This document shows, one piece after another, positions 43,625 to 54,780 of a stretch of 64,000 bases of DNA (positions within the stretch are counted from its first letter, which is position 1; every line of letters starts with the position of its first letter). The notes under the pieces were generated by a model. The model ran no database searches. It saw only the letters and a list, made by a program, of their open reading frames with translations, and was not told the DNA's origin. Both the position numbers and the translations under genes were made by a program. Source of the DNA: Peromyscus leucopus (taxonomy: Eukaryota > Chordata > Mammalia > Rodentia > Cricetidae); assembly GCF_004664715.2 (NCBI RefSeq), contig NC_051065.1:149378826-149442825 (forward strand), in the 5' to 3' direction.

Positions 43625-43750
43625 GTTGAATTATCAGCACCCCATGGGGGCTCACAGCCTTCCCTAACTCCAGTCACACCCTCCTCTGGCCCCTGCAGGC
43701 ACCTGGCACACACGTGGTGCAAACACTATAAATAAATCTAAAAAAAACCA
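43625..43750 (+). repeat. B2/B3-type SINE, 3' part
   Basis: 'catgggggctcacagcc...ctccagtcacaccctcctctggcccc' with an A-rich tail. Confidence 0.75.
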
Positions 43751-43755
43751 GTAGT

Positions 43756-43940
43756 GGGACTGGAGAGATGGCTCAGTGGTTAAGAGCACTGACTGCTCTT
43801 CACAGAGGACCTGGGTTCAATTCCCAGCACCCACATGGCAGCTCACAACTGTCTATAACTCCAGTTTCAGGGGATCTGGTACCTGCACAGACATACACAC
43901 AGGCAAAACACCAGTGCACATAAAAATAAATAAACAATCA
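43756..43940 (+). repeat. B3-type SINE
   Basis: Full-length: 'actggagagatggctcagtgg' head and AAAATAAATAAA tail. Confidence 0.93.
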
Positions 43941-44371
43941 AAAATACCTAATAGTTTAACCATATATATTATTTAAATTATACAATTTAGTGGCTTTCAG
44001 TGTATTCAGAGCTGGACAGCATTTACTCTAACCAATTCTAAGACGTTTTTATGATCCCCCAAAGCAGCCCTGAACTCTGCTTCTTCCTGGCTTCCATTCT
44101 TCCAGATTTGCTGTTCTGACATTCCTTATGAAGGGAGCCATACAGTTATATGTTTGTTTGTTTGTTTTTGTATTTTTTCCTGCCTGCGTTTTTTTTCTCA
44201 CTCAGCCTGTTTTCAAGGCTTATCCATGTTCTTGTGAACATCAGAATTCTATTCTATTTTACAACTGATCAGTATTGTATAAAATTCACTTCTAGACCAA
44301 GCTGGCCATGAACCTGCAGCAGTCCATGCCCTATTTCACATGTGGGTTTGTTTGTCCACATTATCCATGTC

Positions 44372-44544
44372 AGTGGTTCTCAGCCTTCTTAATGCTCATG
44401 TTGTGGTGACCCCAAACTGTACAGTTATTTTTGTTGATACTTCATAACTGTAATTTTTGCTGCTGTTATGAATTGTAATATAAATATTTTTGGAGATAGA
44501 GGTTTGCCAAAGGGGTCATGACCCACAGGTTAAGAACCACTGGT
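44372..44544 (+). mobile_element. URR1-like hAT non-autonomous transposon
   Basis: Terminal inverted repeats CAGTGGTTCTCA...TTAAGAACCACTG bracket about 170 bp with the family's 'tacttcataactgtaatttttgctgctgttatgaa' centre. Non-coding; it relied on a Charlie-type transposase. Confidence 0.85.
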
Positions 44545-44662
44545 TTTAATCCTTTAATCCCAGCACCCAGGAAGGTGGATCTCTGTGCATTCGAGGCCAG
44601 CCTGGTCTGCAGAGTGAGTTCCAGGACAGCCAGGGCTGTTACGTAGAGAAACCCTGTCTTGA

Positions 44663-44670
<8 letters not shown>
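44545..44670 (+). repeat. B1 SINE
   Basis: Sense B1, 5'-truncated, from 'cctttaatcccagcaccc' to 'aaaccctgtcttgaaaaac'. It directly abuts the hAT end. Confidence 0.9.
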
Positions 44671-44730
<60 letters not shown>

Positions 44731-44738
44731 GACAGAGA
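44668..44738. repeat. (GA)n(GACA)n compound microsatellite
   Basis: About 12 GA units and about 10 GACA/CAGA units grow from the B1 tail. Confidence 0.95.
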
Positions 44739-45400
44739 ACCATGGATCTATGTATTGCACAGGTCGGCTCTACTCATTGACCGTGTTACTAGGAATGCTC
44801 ATGTATTTGTGGGCTGTGTGACTTTCCTCCTGGCTGTGCAGACATAGGAGTGAAATTCCTGGGTTGCCTGGTAAGTCGGTGCTTAACATTGGGAAGAGCC
44901 GCCCAAGTGTTATCCCAAAGCACTACCGAAGAGGTCCAGCTTCTTCACATCTTTACTAACATTCATGGTGCCGCCTTTTCCTGCCTCCCTGCCGCAGAAG
45001 TCTGGGCTCAAGTCCCTTCCTACTCATCTCCCAAGTGCCTGGGACAATGGGCATGTGCTGCTGTGCGCAGCTCCTGCCTGCCTTTCTTAGTCTGGTTACC
45101 CAGAAGTATGAAATGAGGTGATGTCCTCCTGCAGGTTGACTATTTAAAATAATTGGTTACCATTTTATTGTTGAATTGTTGGAGTTCTTCATATACTCAG
45201 AATCCAAGTTCTTTATGAAACATGCGGTTTGCAAACATTTTCTTCGATTCTGTGGGTTGTCTTCATTTTCCGGGTTGTGTTTAGGCCATGAGACATGTAA
45301 GTTTTTTTTTTGTTGTATTTTGGTCAAGTCCAGACTGCCGTTAGTTCTTCAAAAAGCCTACACTTACATATTAGAGTTCAGGGTTTTCAAGTGTTTGCTG

Positions 45401-46326
45401 CACTGAAGTCTGGAGAGCTGAATTAGCTTCCAACAGTCTCAGGCTTTCTAATCTCGAGAACTTGTTGACTTGGTCTTAGATTTGGGAAACTTAAAATCCC
45501 GTGCAAGCAGAACTGAGGTCATGTAGCTTCTGAAGGCATTTTACTCAGGATGCCTCCTGATGTAAACTGCTTCTGACTGAACACACTGACTGGGGCCCGG
45601 GACTCGGGGTTCAGCTGGATTTGAGGTCGATGAGGTGTTCTGAGGTGTGTGTGAGTCCAGACCTGGAGAACGGAGCTTCGCTGTTGCCCGTGATTCCCAT
45701 AGCACTCTCACGTCACCTGATGGGGTTTTCAGCTTCATTTGCTCAAGTAAAACAGAAAGCTTAGCAACAGTCAGCGCATCTGGGTCATGTGGACAAAGGA
45801 CCAGAAAGTGTGAAACTGTCCCATCCCTCTCACATACGTTAGCAGTCCAAAGAGAGCACGTGACCTACACGGTGGCACTTTGCCGACCGTCATATTTGCT
45901 GCCCCTTTGTACCACATGGCCTTCTACACTCACTCGTAGATCTTGTGTCCTGTGCAAGCTGGGGAGGGCAGGGGGTGTTCAAGAGAGTCTGCTGGATGTC
46001 CAGGATCAGTGTAGCTCACTGGTGGGTGGGAATACTGGGTTCTTCTTTTGGGGCCACTGTTGGGGTGACTTTTAAATGTGTTATTTTACAGCCTCGTTTC
46101 TCTTAGCTCTTTATCTCCATGCCCAAATTGGGATAAGTGAATGTGTTGGATTTTTTTCTTTGCATGTAATCTGAACAGGCAGTGAGGGTGGGGGGGGGGG
46201 GAGCGTGGAGCACGAGAATAAAGTAGATGAGGACTGAGTAAGGAAAAGGGGCGAATGTGAGTTCTGACTGAATACAAGAAAGTTGTAGGATTTATTAAAT
46301 AGGAAGCTTGTGACGGTTGCAATAAG
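45401..46326. other. intron-like sequence, nothing recognised
   Basis: Includes an 11-12 G run at 46190-46202. No supportable exon. Confidence 0.4.
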
Positions 46327-46410
46327 TCCTAGGGGCTGTGGTTCAGTAGTAGAATGCTTGACTAACATGCATGAGGTTCTAGGTTCTGTTCTTAGCACAA
46401 AATTAATTAA
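46327..46410 (+). repeat. ID-like SINE
   Basis: 'taggggctgtggttcagtagtagaatgcttgac' head and AATTAATTAAGAATTAAT tail. Confidence 0.75.
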
Positions 46411-46423
46411 GAATTAATAAAAT

Positions 46424-46660
46424 TGGGGGTTGGAGAAATGGTTCGGTGATTAACAGCACTTGCTGCTTTTGCAGAGGACCTAGATTTGGTTCCCAGCAGC
46501 CATGTGGCTGCTCACAGCCACCTGTTACTCCAGCTCCAGGGCATTGGCTACCCTCTTTTGGGGTTTGTGGGCAGAAGGCACCCATATGTTGTACATATGT
46601 ACCTGCAGGCAAAACACTCATACATATTAAAAAAAAATCTTTTAAAAATATTAAAGAACA
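46424..46660 (+). repeat. B3-type SINE
   Basis: Full-length sense copy, moderately diverged, with a poly(A)/AATCTTTT end. Confidence 0.88.
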
Positions 46661-46974
46661 TTCCGAGGCTTGTTCATTTAGTGTTATCCTGGGGGCGTCA
46701 GAATTCGTGGATGACTATTTTGCAAGTATCATTTTGAAGCGAAGCGTGAGAAGCGCTTCAGTCAAATGGGTGACGGGGTAACAATGGCACCCGAGACTCC
46801 AGAGCTTGGGACCATTTCCATACTGTTCCGTGATCACAAGGTTGACCTGAGATTGACAGCCCTTCTAAGAATCACTCCGAGAATGACTTTGGCCTCTGTG
46901 TTAGGCGCCTGCTGGGGACATAATTTCACACACTGGAGATGAATGTGACACGGTTAAGTTTGGAGACCTTAGAC

Positions 46975-47190
46975 TCAGACTGTTGGAGCTCGGCTTCCTT
47001 CTCTGCCACCACTAACTGTGCGTCCACACAGAGTTGATACCGATGACCACCCTGTGACATTATTATACAGACTCAATGGAATCAGGGCCCAAAGAAGAGC
47101 ATATGAGCCAGTGCTTATCACAGAGTGGATGTGCATGAAACGCTGCTGTTTACTGTTAAAAAGCAGACAAAGCATTACGATGGACACAGC
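46975..47190 (+). repeat. MIR SINE relic
   Basis: The sense MIR outline is visible ('cgatgaccaccctgtgac...gcttatcacagagtgga'); strongly diverged. Confidence 0.45.
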
Positions 47191-47535
47191 CTTCTCGAAT
47201 GAAGGTTATCATGTCCTTTAGCAGCGCTGGCAGTGGGCACAGAGTGTGAGAACCACAGCGCCGCCGCCCCAGACATCTCTGGTTTGTTGAGCACCTTTGT
47301 ATTAGGTCCTGTGTCATGGGCTTCCATGTATGTGACTTCATTTAATTTCTGTAGCTGTATGCAAAGCATGTCTCATCAGCCTTGTGAGGCGCATGCTCGG
47401 CATTGGACAGCCGCTCAAACAACTTGCCTGGCTGCTTTCCTTGAGTGTGTTCTCCTGGAGCTTAGGGACAGGAGCGTCATTCATTCCGCTGAGCTGGGGA
47501 GCTCGGCCGCCTACATGAGGAGCCATAGCCTAGAG

Positions 47536-47723
47536 CACTGATTCTCAACCTTCCTAATGCTGTGACCCTTTAATAAGGTTCCTTAGATTGTGGTGACCTC
47601 CAACCATAACATTATTCCCGTTCCTGTGTAATGTAAATATCCAATATGCAGATGGTCTTAGTGACCCCTGTGAAAGAGTCTTTTGATTCCCCAAAGGGGA
47701 CCCACAGGTTGAGAACCACTGGT
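47536..47723 (+). mobile_element. URR1-like hAT non-autonomous transposon
   Basis: The left end GCACTGATTCTCAACCTTCC and the right end GGTTGAGAACCACTGG are inverted repeats. The interior matches the URR1-type consensus more completely than the 44.4-kb copy. Confidence 0.88.
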
Positions 47724-48064
47724 CCAGAGGAGGGAGGGATTCTGAGTCTTCAGTCTTCTCTGGTGACAGTTATGCCTTCAGGAGAAGGTCCTCACCTGTC
47801 CTTTGACAAGGCTCAGGATCACCTCTCCACTTTACCCCACCCCAGGGTGTGGGTGAGATGGGCAGTGTGGCTTGCGGCTGTCACCCTCTTGACCCACCTC
47901 ACTGGGTCCATCTTGTGCCTGCGCATAGCTGCGGGACCTGGTGACTGCCTGTGTCTAGACTCATCAGGTGCTTGGTTATGAATTCTCCAGAAGCAAGACT
48001 TCGGGAGGCTGTGATGCTGTGACATGCGGTGAGTTGTGTTTCTGATTGTTGTTAGTCCTTTTTA

Positions 48065-48296
48065 AGCTGTTTGAGACGAAGATCTCCTGTAGTCCAGGTG
48101 ACCTTTGGAACTGGATGTGTAGAGTATGGCTTTGAAGTCCTGGTCTTCCCTCCCTCCTCCACCTTCCAAGTCTTGGGATTACAGGTGTGTTCCTCCATAC
48201 TCAGTGAAACAAGGTCTTGATACTAGGCTGTCCTTGAACTGCTTCTGCCTCCTGAGGGCTGGAATTACAGGTAGGAGGCACCAAGCTTGGCTTCTA
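48065..48296 (-). repeat. two adjacent B1-like SINE fragments
   Basis: Reversed, diverged B1 pieces at about 48065-48205 and 48208-48296, each with the 'cttgggattacaggtg' / 'ctggaattacaggta' block. Confidence 0.65.
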
Positions 48297-48309
48297 GTTA
48301 CTTTTTTTT

Positions 48310-48447
48310 TTTAAGTGCATATGCTTATGGAGGTCAGAGGACATCTTAGGGAAGTTCTCTCCTTCTACTCCGTGGGTTCTGGAGATCCACTCACTTTGCC
48401 CGGATTAGCAGCAAGCTCCTGTACTTACGCTGAGCCATCTCGCAGTC
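48310..48447 (-). repeat. tRNA-derived B2/B3-type SINE
   Basis: Antisense 'gaggtcagaggacatctta...ttctctccttctactccgtgggt' signature. Confidence 0.7.
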
Positions 48448-49292
48448 CTCTTTTCATGTCTTTGATGGCATCCTTTGAAGTACAACATTTACCCCTGCCA
48501 CTTCCCGATTTCTCCATGTGGTGATGCTTGGCGAGCCCTGGGACGCTACCAGATGGGAGGGAGGGAGTGTCGATAACCTTTAAGCCCTCCCCCCCCATTT
48601 CCCTGCTCCCTCTTGTACCAAGCCAGTTGGATAAGCCGTGGTTATGCACCCCACAGGGAGCTAAGATTAAAAACCCGTAGCGGGCAGGTGTGGGTGGAGG
48701 CAGGAGCAGCGTCTGCCAAGGAGAATCGGGCCTGCCAAGCCCGTGGTAGGCTTGGTGCAGTCTGGCCTGGGCACCAGGTGATCTTCACGCAGCAGGGTGT
48801 GGTCTGCCGGGCATGTGCAGACTTAGTGGGGGTGCCTGCAGCAGGTATGTGGGGCTGGCGGGAGCTGCCCGGTGAGCATCGGCATGATAGGTTGCTTTGG
48901 TCCTGGCACTGCCAAAGGCTACATACGCGGACGGGTCAGGTTACTGTTGCTGTGGGAACCATGACCTTTGAATTTCCTGGCTTATGCCTGGAATTTTGCT
49001 TGCATAATGCTGCAACAACTTGGCCTCCCCTCCCCCCTCTCTCCCTTCTCTTTGGCATTCTCCCCCTCCCCCCTTTTTTTAAATCTCAGCAAATCATAGC
49101 TGTCTGCTGCTCCTCCTTCTCTTGTGGTAGACAGTCTTACCCACTTTCTTCCTGAAATGTGTCTGCTGGGACTCCAGCCCGGGGCCCTGGATTGCCTAGC
49201 TGACACTTCTGGTCTCTTAATGAGACCTTTGGGAAGGGTGGGCCTCCCTGGAGCTGACAACGGCCTGGGTACCGTGCATCTGGGGTGAGCTC
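48448..49292. other. intron-like sequence, nothing recognised
   Basis: C/T-rich at 49018-49080. No exon supported. Confidence 0.4.
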
Positions 49293-49344
49293 GCTGTGCT
49301 CCCACGCTGTGCTCCCATGCTGTGCTCCCACGCTGTGCTCCCAG
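49293..49344. repeat. 13-bp tandem repeat, four units
   Basis: GCTGTGCTCCCAC/T units start at 49293, 49306, 49319 and 49332. Confidence 0.92.
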
Positions 49345-49635
49345 CGGCTCCCCGGAGCCCTTGTTCTCCCATTCTCTGTGCTTGCCTGCCCTGCTCTGGG
49401 TGCCTGCGTGTGCCTGGAGCACGCCACCCGGCTGGCTCAGTTAATTATATCCAGACTACAGTTTCCGCTTGGGTCCCACCCTCTCTGTGGAGCCTGTTGA
49501 CACATCTTACCTCCAAGTTACCAGTTCCAGTGAGCTGCACCATTCGGATGGAGTCAGGTGTAGCTTCCGGATATGTTTTCTCAAAGGCTAACAGTTTTGG
49601 CCATTGGTTTACATGTTATATAGTCATTCATCAGT

Positions 49636-49706
49636 CTATGTATGTATGTATGTATGTATGTATGTATGTATATGTTTGTTTGTTTGTTTGTTTGTTTGTT
49701 TGTTTG
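49636..49706. repeat. (TATG)n(TTTG)n compound microsatellite
   Basis: About nine TATG units, then eight TTTG units. It forms the tail side of the adjacent reversed B1. Confidence 0.95.
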
Positions 49707-49847
49707 AGACAGGGTTTCTCCATGTAACAACCCTGGCTGTCCTGGATCTCGCACTGTAGACCAGGCTGGCCTTGAACTCACAGAGATCTGCCTGCCTTTG
49801 CCTCCCAAGTGCTGGGATTAAAGGCATGCGCCACCACTGCCCGGCTG
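49707..49847 (-). repeat. B1 SINE
   Basis: Full-length reversed B1. Confidence 0.95.
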
Positions 49848-49901
49848 TCAGTTTGTATTTAATGTGCTGAGTTAAACATGTCTTGTCTTCTCACTCTCTT
49901 G

Positions 49902-50253
49902 TTTTGTTTTGAGATAGGGGCTCATATAGCCTCAGCTGGCTTTGAACTTCATATCCTCCTGTCTTAAACTCCTGAATGCTGGAATCAGAGGTATGTGCCG
50001 CTGTGCTCAGCCTTCTCTTTTCTTTTCTTTTCTTTTCTTTTCTTTTCTTTTCTTTTCTTTTCTTTTCTTTTCTTTTTTCTTTTCTCTTCTCTTCTTTTCT
50101 TCTTTCCCTCGCTTCCCTCCTCTCCTCTGTCCTTCCTGGAGATGGGTGGTCTCGTGATTTTACCCAGGCTGGCCTGGAACTCCTGGTTCAAGCAGTTCTC
50201 TAGCCTTGGCCTTCCAGGTATTGGGCTGAACGGTGCCTGCCACTGTGCTCAGC
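49902..50253 (-). repeat. B1-like SINEs flanking a (TTTTC)n tract
   Basis: Reversed B1-like copies at about 49902-50012 and 50140-50253. Between them, (TTTTC)n at 50015-50100 grades into C/T-rich DNA. The pyrimidine strand is nearly purine-free for about 120 bp. Confidence 0.75.
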
Positions 50254-52292
50254 AGGCATGTATTTGTGTCTCAAGGAAGAAGGCGGCTTTCGGCGCTCTT
50301 AAGAAAACAAATGTTTGTATCCAAATCTTTTGAGATGTCCGGCCTGGCCTCACATAGCCTCACCTGCTCTGCTGTCCTTGGCACTGAACTCTAAACCCCC
50401 TGGCCTTTGTTCCAGGAAACTCAAGTTCCTGCCTTCACCCAGCATATCTCTGTCATGTCAGGCAAAGCAGTACTCCTGTGACCAGGGCCTTCCTTCTGCA
50501 CCTGCGCCAAGGAGGACCCTCCAGACCCGTTCCTCAGTTTTTGTTGGTCTGTTCCTCCCAGACCATGTCAGGGCACACAGTATGAACTCTGCTGACTGCT
50601 CCCCCCTGTACCTCCCTTTCTGGATGTAAGGGTTTTGTTCACTTTGTTCTCAGATCCAACACAGTGCCTGATACCCTGTGGATTCAGTGGGTGCCGAACA
50701 CGGACACTGTCTGTAAGACACACCAAGAAATGTAGAACAGCAGTTTAATTCTGCTGCTGTCGTTGGCCTGGCACGTGTAGGCTTTGAGGGATCACCTGAA
50801 GTGCCCCTAGAGATGAAATTCATCCCCCCACCCCACTTCACCCATCCTTTGTCTGTTTTTGGCTTGTCTAAAAGTGATTTGAGGCAGCTAGAGTCCTTCA
50901 TCCACAAGGAGGGCGAGGCAGATTGTGAGTCTGGCCTGTGGAATCCTAGACACTTGTTTTGGGACTCACTTTTGGGACACTCACTTTTTCCTAAACTCAT
51001 AGAGTCATTTGTGAGAGACAGCCTGGGTTTCTGGCAGAGCGGAGAGAAGTCAGCCCAGAGCCTCCTCTGTGTTCTCCAATCAGCTCCCATGTGCCTCTCT
51101 GGTCTCCTGAAGGCTGCTCCTGGGCTTAGCCTTCTTCTCTACTCCCTGTGACCTGCCTGTGAGAACCTGTCAGAAAAGAACCCGAGGGCTTGGTGAAGTC
51201 ATGTCTATGAAGGTGGGAAGAAGCTCTGTGTGGCCGGCACCGAATCACTAGTCAGACTTTCCTCGGTTCACTCCGCCCTGTTTGCCTCCCGTCACCATGC
51301 TGCCAAAAATGCCGAAAGGAAATGCAGTGGCCTCCCCATCCCTTCTGGCTCCGGACCTCGGAAGCCAGGCCTCCGACCCAGGTCCTGCATGTGCAGGGTC
51401 ACCAGGTTGCAGACAGCATCTTCCAGAAAGTGTCTGTCTGGGACCTCCCCTTCTGAGGCCTCCCGTGTACTCCTGCATTCTCAGAGCTGTCCACACCCAC
51501 GCCACCTGGGGAGGGCCTGATGAGGCTTCCTGTAGCAATTCCCTCCTCACTTGTTGACCAGGAACCAGGTGTGGATGCCAGAGTTCTGAGTTCCAGATGT
51601 GTATACCAAGCCTCTTTCTCCATCCACTTTTCCAGTGAGCCCTTAACCAGCTGTGGAGTCACCCTGGGGTGTCTTCCCTGTTTCCCAGCTCCCACTGGCT
51701 AGAGGTTCTTTTGAGGGTCCCATAAGGAGGTCTCGGTGGTTAGAGCTGTGTCCATTTTCTTACAGTGTTGGAGCATCCTATTTGCTCTTAGTTTTACTTT
51801 TTTTCACTTCTTAAGAAGTATCAGGTTCCCACGCTAATATCACTTATGCCACTGGCCATTCTCGTGGTGCTGGGGATGGCATGTAGGCCTGGCGGCTGCT
51901 GCAAAGACACCCCAGTACAAATTGCACCCCACACTCCGAGGACTGGTGGGTTTGTCTGACCTGGATAGGAGCTGCAGCGCTCCGGAGCCTCCCCAATTCT
52001 GCAGTGTCTCCTGGCTTCCCTGGCCTTTGCCCTCGAGAACTCTGTTCTTTCAGTGACACACACAGGTCCAGACTTCAGGCCAAGGTCACCACGGTCACTT
52101 CCTCTCCGCTCACTGTTCCTCACAGAGAACCTCGGTGTCTGGGTCTGGGCTTGCTACCCTGTTTCTCTTCGCTTATTTGGATTCTCTGTTCTCTTCCTTT
52201 CTCTTCCCTCGGCTGAACTTGGCCGTACCTAACCTTCAGGGTCTCCTCAAATTTCCTCCTGTAAAACTTTGATTTATTTATTGTTTACTGTG
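50254..52292. other. intron-like sequence, nothing firmly recognised
   Basis: Weak L2-like patches (50340-50600, 52230-52260). Open frames here lack family matches or paired splice sites. Confidence 0.35.
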
Positions 52293-52364
52293 ATACTGGG
52301 CTGGAACTCAGGGCCTGGCCTGTGCTGAGCAAGTACTTAACCACTGAGCCACAGCCTCAGCCCA
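52293..52364 (-). repeat. ID-like SINE
   Basis: Antisense 'atactgggctggaactcagggcctggcctgtgctgagcaag' followed by 'aaccactgagccaca'. Confidence 0.7.
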
Positions 52365-52469
52365 TTCTGCTAATTTTTACAAGCATTTAAAATTTTTTTA
52401 TGTTTCAGTTAAGATTATTAAGTGATTCTAACTAGTGGAAGCCTGTTGTCTAGCATATATATCTGTTTG

Positions 52470-52570
52470 GGACTGAGCTTTCTCCATCTACTATGTAGGT
52501 CCTAGGGATCAAACTTAGCTTGTCAGGGTTGACAGCAAGGGCCATACTCACTGAGCCATCTCACTGTCCC
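52470..52570 (-). repeat. tRNA-derived B2/B3-type SINE, diverged
   Basis: Antisense 'agctttctccatctactatgtaggt...cactgagccatctcac'. Confidence 0.6.
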
Positions 52571-53404
52571 TCGTCTGTCTGTTTGGAACTGTTATCAAGA
52601 AGTGTCTGTTCCAGGCCTTCTCATGCTGTGGGTGGTTAGTGTACATGTGTGTATGCAGGGGATGGCCTGGGGGTCTACAGGGCAGGGTCATCATGTGTTA
52701 GGGCATGTGTGAACGGTGTCCTAACCATGTGCACGCCGCTCTCCTCACAGTATGTAGAAATGCTGTGTGAGTAACACACTAGGAGCCCACGGGGAAAGGT
52801 TGGACTCGTAGTAGCTCTTGAGTGTTGGGCAGTCCTCCAGTCAGCGGGCTGTGAGGAATAGCTAGCTGTCTGTCCCAGAAAGATAAGAAATTGCTGATGG
52901 CGAAAAGAAGTTCTTCTGCCAAAAAAGGCTGGATTCCGTTGTGGTTAGGCCTGTCTTCCCTGCGCGGTGGGTTGCGAACCCTACACTGTGACCTTTTCCT
53001 AGAAGAGTGAAGTCCCCCGAGTGCTGTGTGGCAGTGCCAGGTAGTCACAGTGCTGGATCATGCCTCAGGCCTTACTTCCTCATTCCACTGGGGGACTTTT
53101 CCTGTTCCACTCATTCTTCTTTCCCTTCTAGTTTTTACAAATATCTCCCGGCCTTCCTACTTCCCTGGGCTAGTCAAACTGGGGAGCAGAGTGTCTTAGG
53201 GAAGGTGGGGGACATTGAGCATTGGAGTTAGAGCATCGTGCCAGACAGATCTCTGAGGAGCTGGTGTCGGGACGAGCCTCCTGCGTGGGAGGCAGACTGC
53301 AGGGAGCAGGCTCATGGCATCTAGTTCACCCTTCACCCTGTCCCCTTGGGAAGGCGGTGTCCCCTGCTCTGGACAGGAGTCCCACACTGGCTGATTGAGA
53401 AAGC

Positions 53405-53790
53405 GCAGACTGTAGAGGTCAGAAGGCCTGCTGGACTCCTGGCTCTGAAGCTGCCGAGCTGGACAAAATCAGCTTGCTACTTTCTTCTCATCTGTAATTT
53501 GCAGACAACTGTAGCTGCTCATTCCGCGGTTTCTGGATGAAGATAGTAGACATAATTACAGAAGGCTATTTAGTGTATTGGTCCTAGACTTCCCGGGGTC
53601 AGGTTCCAGCTGGTTCACCCCTCTGTGACTTTGGGCAGGTTGCTGGATCTCTCTGTGTCTCCTCTTCTGTAGAACCATGCTGGCAATCGTCCCTCACTGT
53701 CGGTATTTTGTAAAGGCCCAGTGGACTGGGACACACACATGCTTCTTAATGCCTATCACGTGTAATAAGTGATTATTAAATGACAGGTGC
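53405..53790 (+). repeat. one or two MIR SINE relics
   Basis: Sense MIR features appear at about 53405-53575 ('ttctcatctgtaattt', 'catgaagatagtagacataat'-like) and more clearly at 53590-53790 ('ctgtgactttgggcaggttgctggatctctctgtg'). Confidence 0.6.
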
Positions 53791-53811
53791 TTTTTAAAGT
53801 TTTGTTTTGTT

Positions 53812-53945
53812 TAGAGAGGTCTCATGTAACCCAGGCTGGCCTCACACTAGCTTCATAGCTGAAGATGACCTTGAACTCCTGGTCCTAGCTCCACCTCCTG
53901 CGGGCTGAGATGGAGAGCTGAGACGAAGCACTACCGTGTCTGGCT
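53812..53945 (-). repeat. B1-like SINE, diverged
   Basis: 'gttttgtttagagaggtctcatgtaacccaggctggcctcacactag' in reverse orientation. Confidence 0.7.
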
Positions 53946-54154
53946 CGACACCTGCTGCTGTAGGTACCACTGATACCTTCACAGTCTGCACCATCCTGGT
54001 ATTTAGGGACAGGAGAGCAGGCATGGTACACCCCACATGTAGCAGGAAACTGCCCCAGAGTCAGGTAGAAGTGACTTGCCTAGAGCACTTCTTCTGATGT
54101 TGAAATTGTAATCACATTGTGCTAATTCCAGAATTAAAAAAAAAAATCCCAGGT

Positions 54155-54300
54155 ATTTCTGGGCATGGTGTTGCATGCCTTTAATTCCAGTACTCCCTGA
54201 GGCAGAGGCAGGAAGGTCTCTGTGAATTCTTGGCCAGCCTGATCTACATAGTGAGTTCCAGGCCAACCATAGCTACACAGTGAGCCCGTCTTAGAACAAT
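54155..54300 (+). repeat. B1 SINE
   Basis: Sense B1 with A-rich DNA on both sides; a second degraded B1-like piece lies at about 54360-54460. Confidence 0.85.
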
Positions 54301-54749
54301 CAAACCAACAACCAAACCAACCAGGTATTATGGAAATCCTTGATGCTGTACCTAAGTCAGGTGTGCGGGGCCTGTCTCATAACCCCCACCTCCAAGAGTC
54401 TGAGGTTAGGCAGTTGAGGCCCACGTGGGCTATGTGAGGAGATCCTGTCTCTAAAAAGCAGAGTCAGACAATCCACCATCTCTCAGGCACAAGATGAGAG
54501 ATCTCTGTCACCGGGTGCCGTGCCCCAGGATGTGGGGACAGGCCCGCTGCTGGACTTGTCGAGGACGCACACCCACACTGAGCCTCCCTGTCTGCTTGCT
54601 GGCTATGGCAGGTCTTCTGTTGACTTCTGTCTTACCCTGTTTAGGCTGGCCACATTCAGCCGGGCTGTTAGGCTCCGCAGCCAAAGCCAGAGCCTATGGC
54701 CGCTCTTTCCAAAGGCCTCTGAGTCTGGAATTTATCTGCGTAGAGCAAG

Positions 54750-54778
<29 letters not shown>
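54750..54778. repeat. poly(T) tract
   Basis: About 29 T with no recognisable SINE body attached. Confidence 0.9.

Positions 54779-54780
<2 letters not shown>

Larger units (their letters stand above)
43985..45400 (-). mobile_element. ancient L1 (L1M-type) 3' region, interrupted
   Basis: Three blocks match an old mammalian L1 3' end in reverse orientation. They are 43985-44290 ('tttcagtgtattcagagctg...cttatccatgttcttgtgaac'), 44810-44960 ('acataggagtgaaattcctggg...cagcttcttcacatctttac') and 45130-45400 ('gaattgttggagttcttcatatactcagaatcc...tctgtgggttgtcttcattttc'). They are separated by a URR1-like hAT, a B1 and a microsatellite, with a diverged 7SL-like patch at about 45000-45070. Confidence 0.75.

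Noticed and set aside
49293..49344. 13-bp repeat as a protein-coding repeat
   Set aside because: Four short units in intron-like DNA with no supported frame; treated as a plain tandem repeat.
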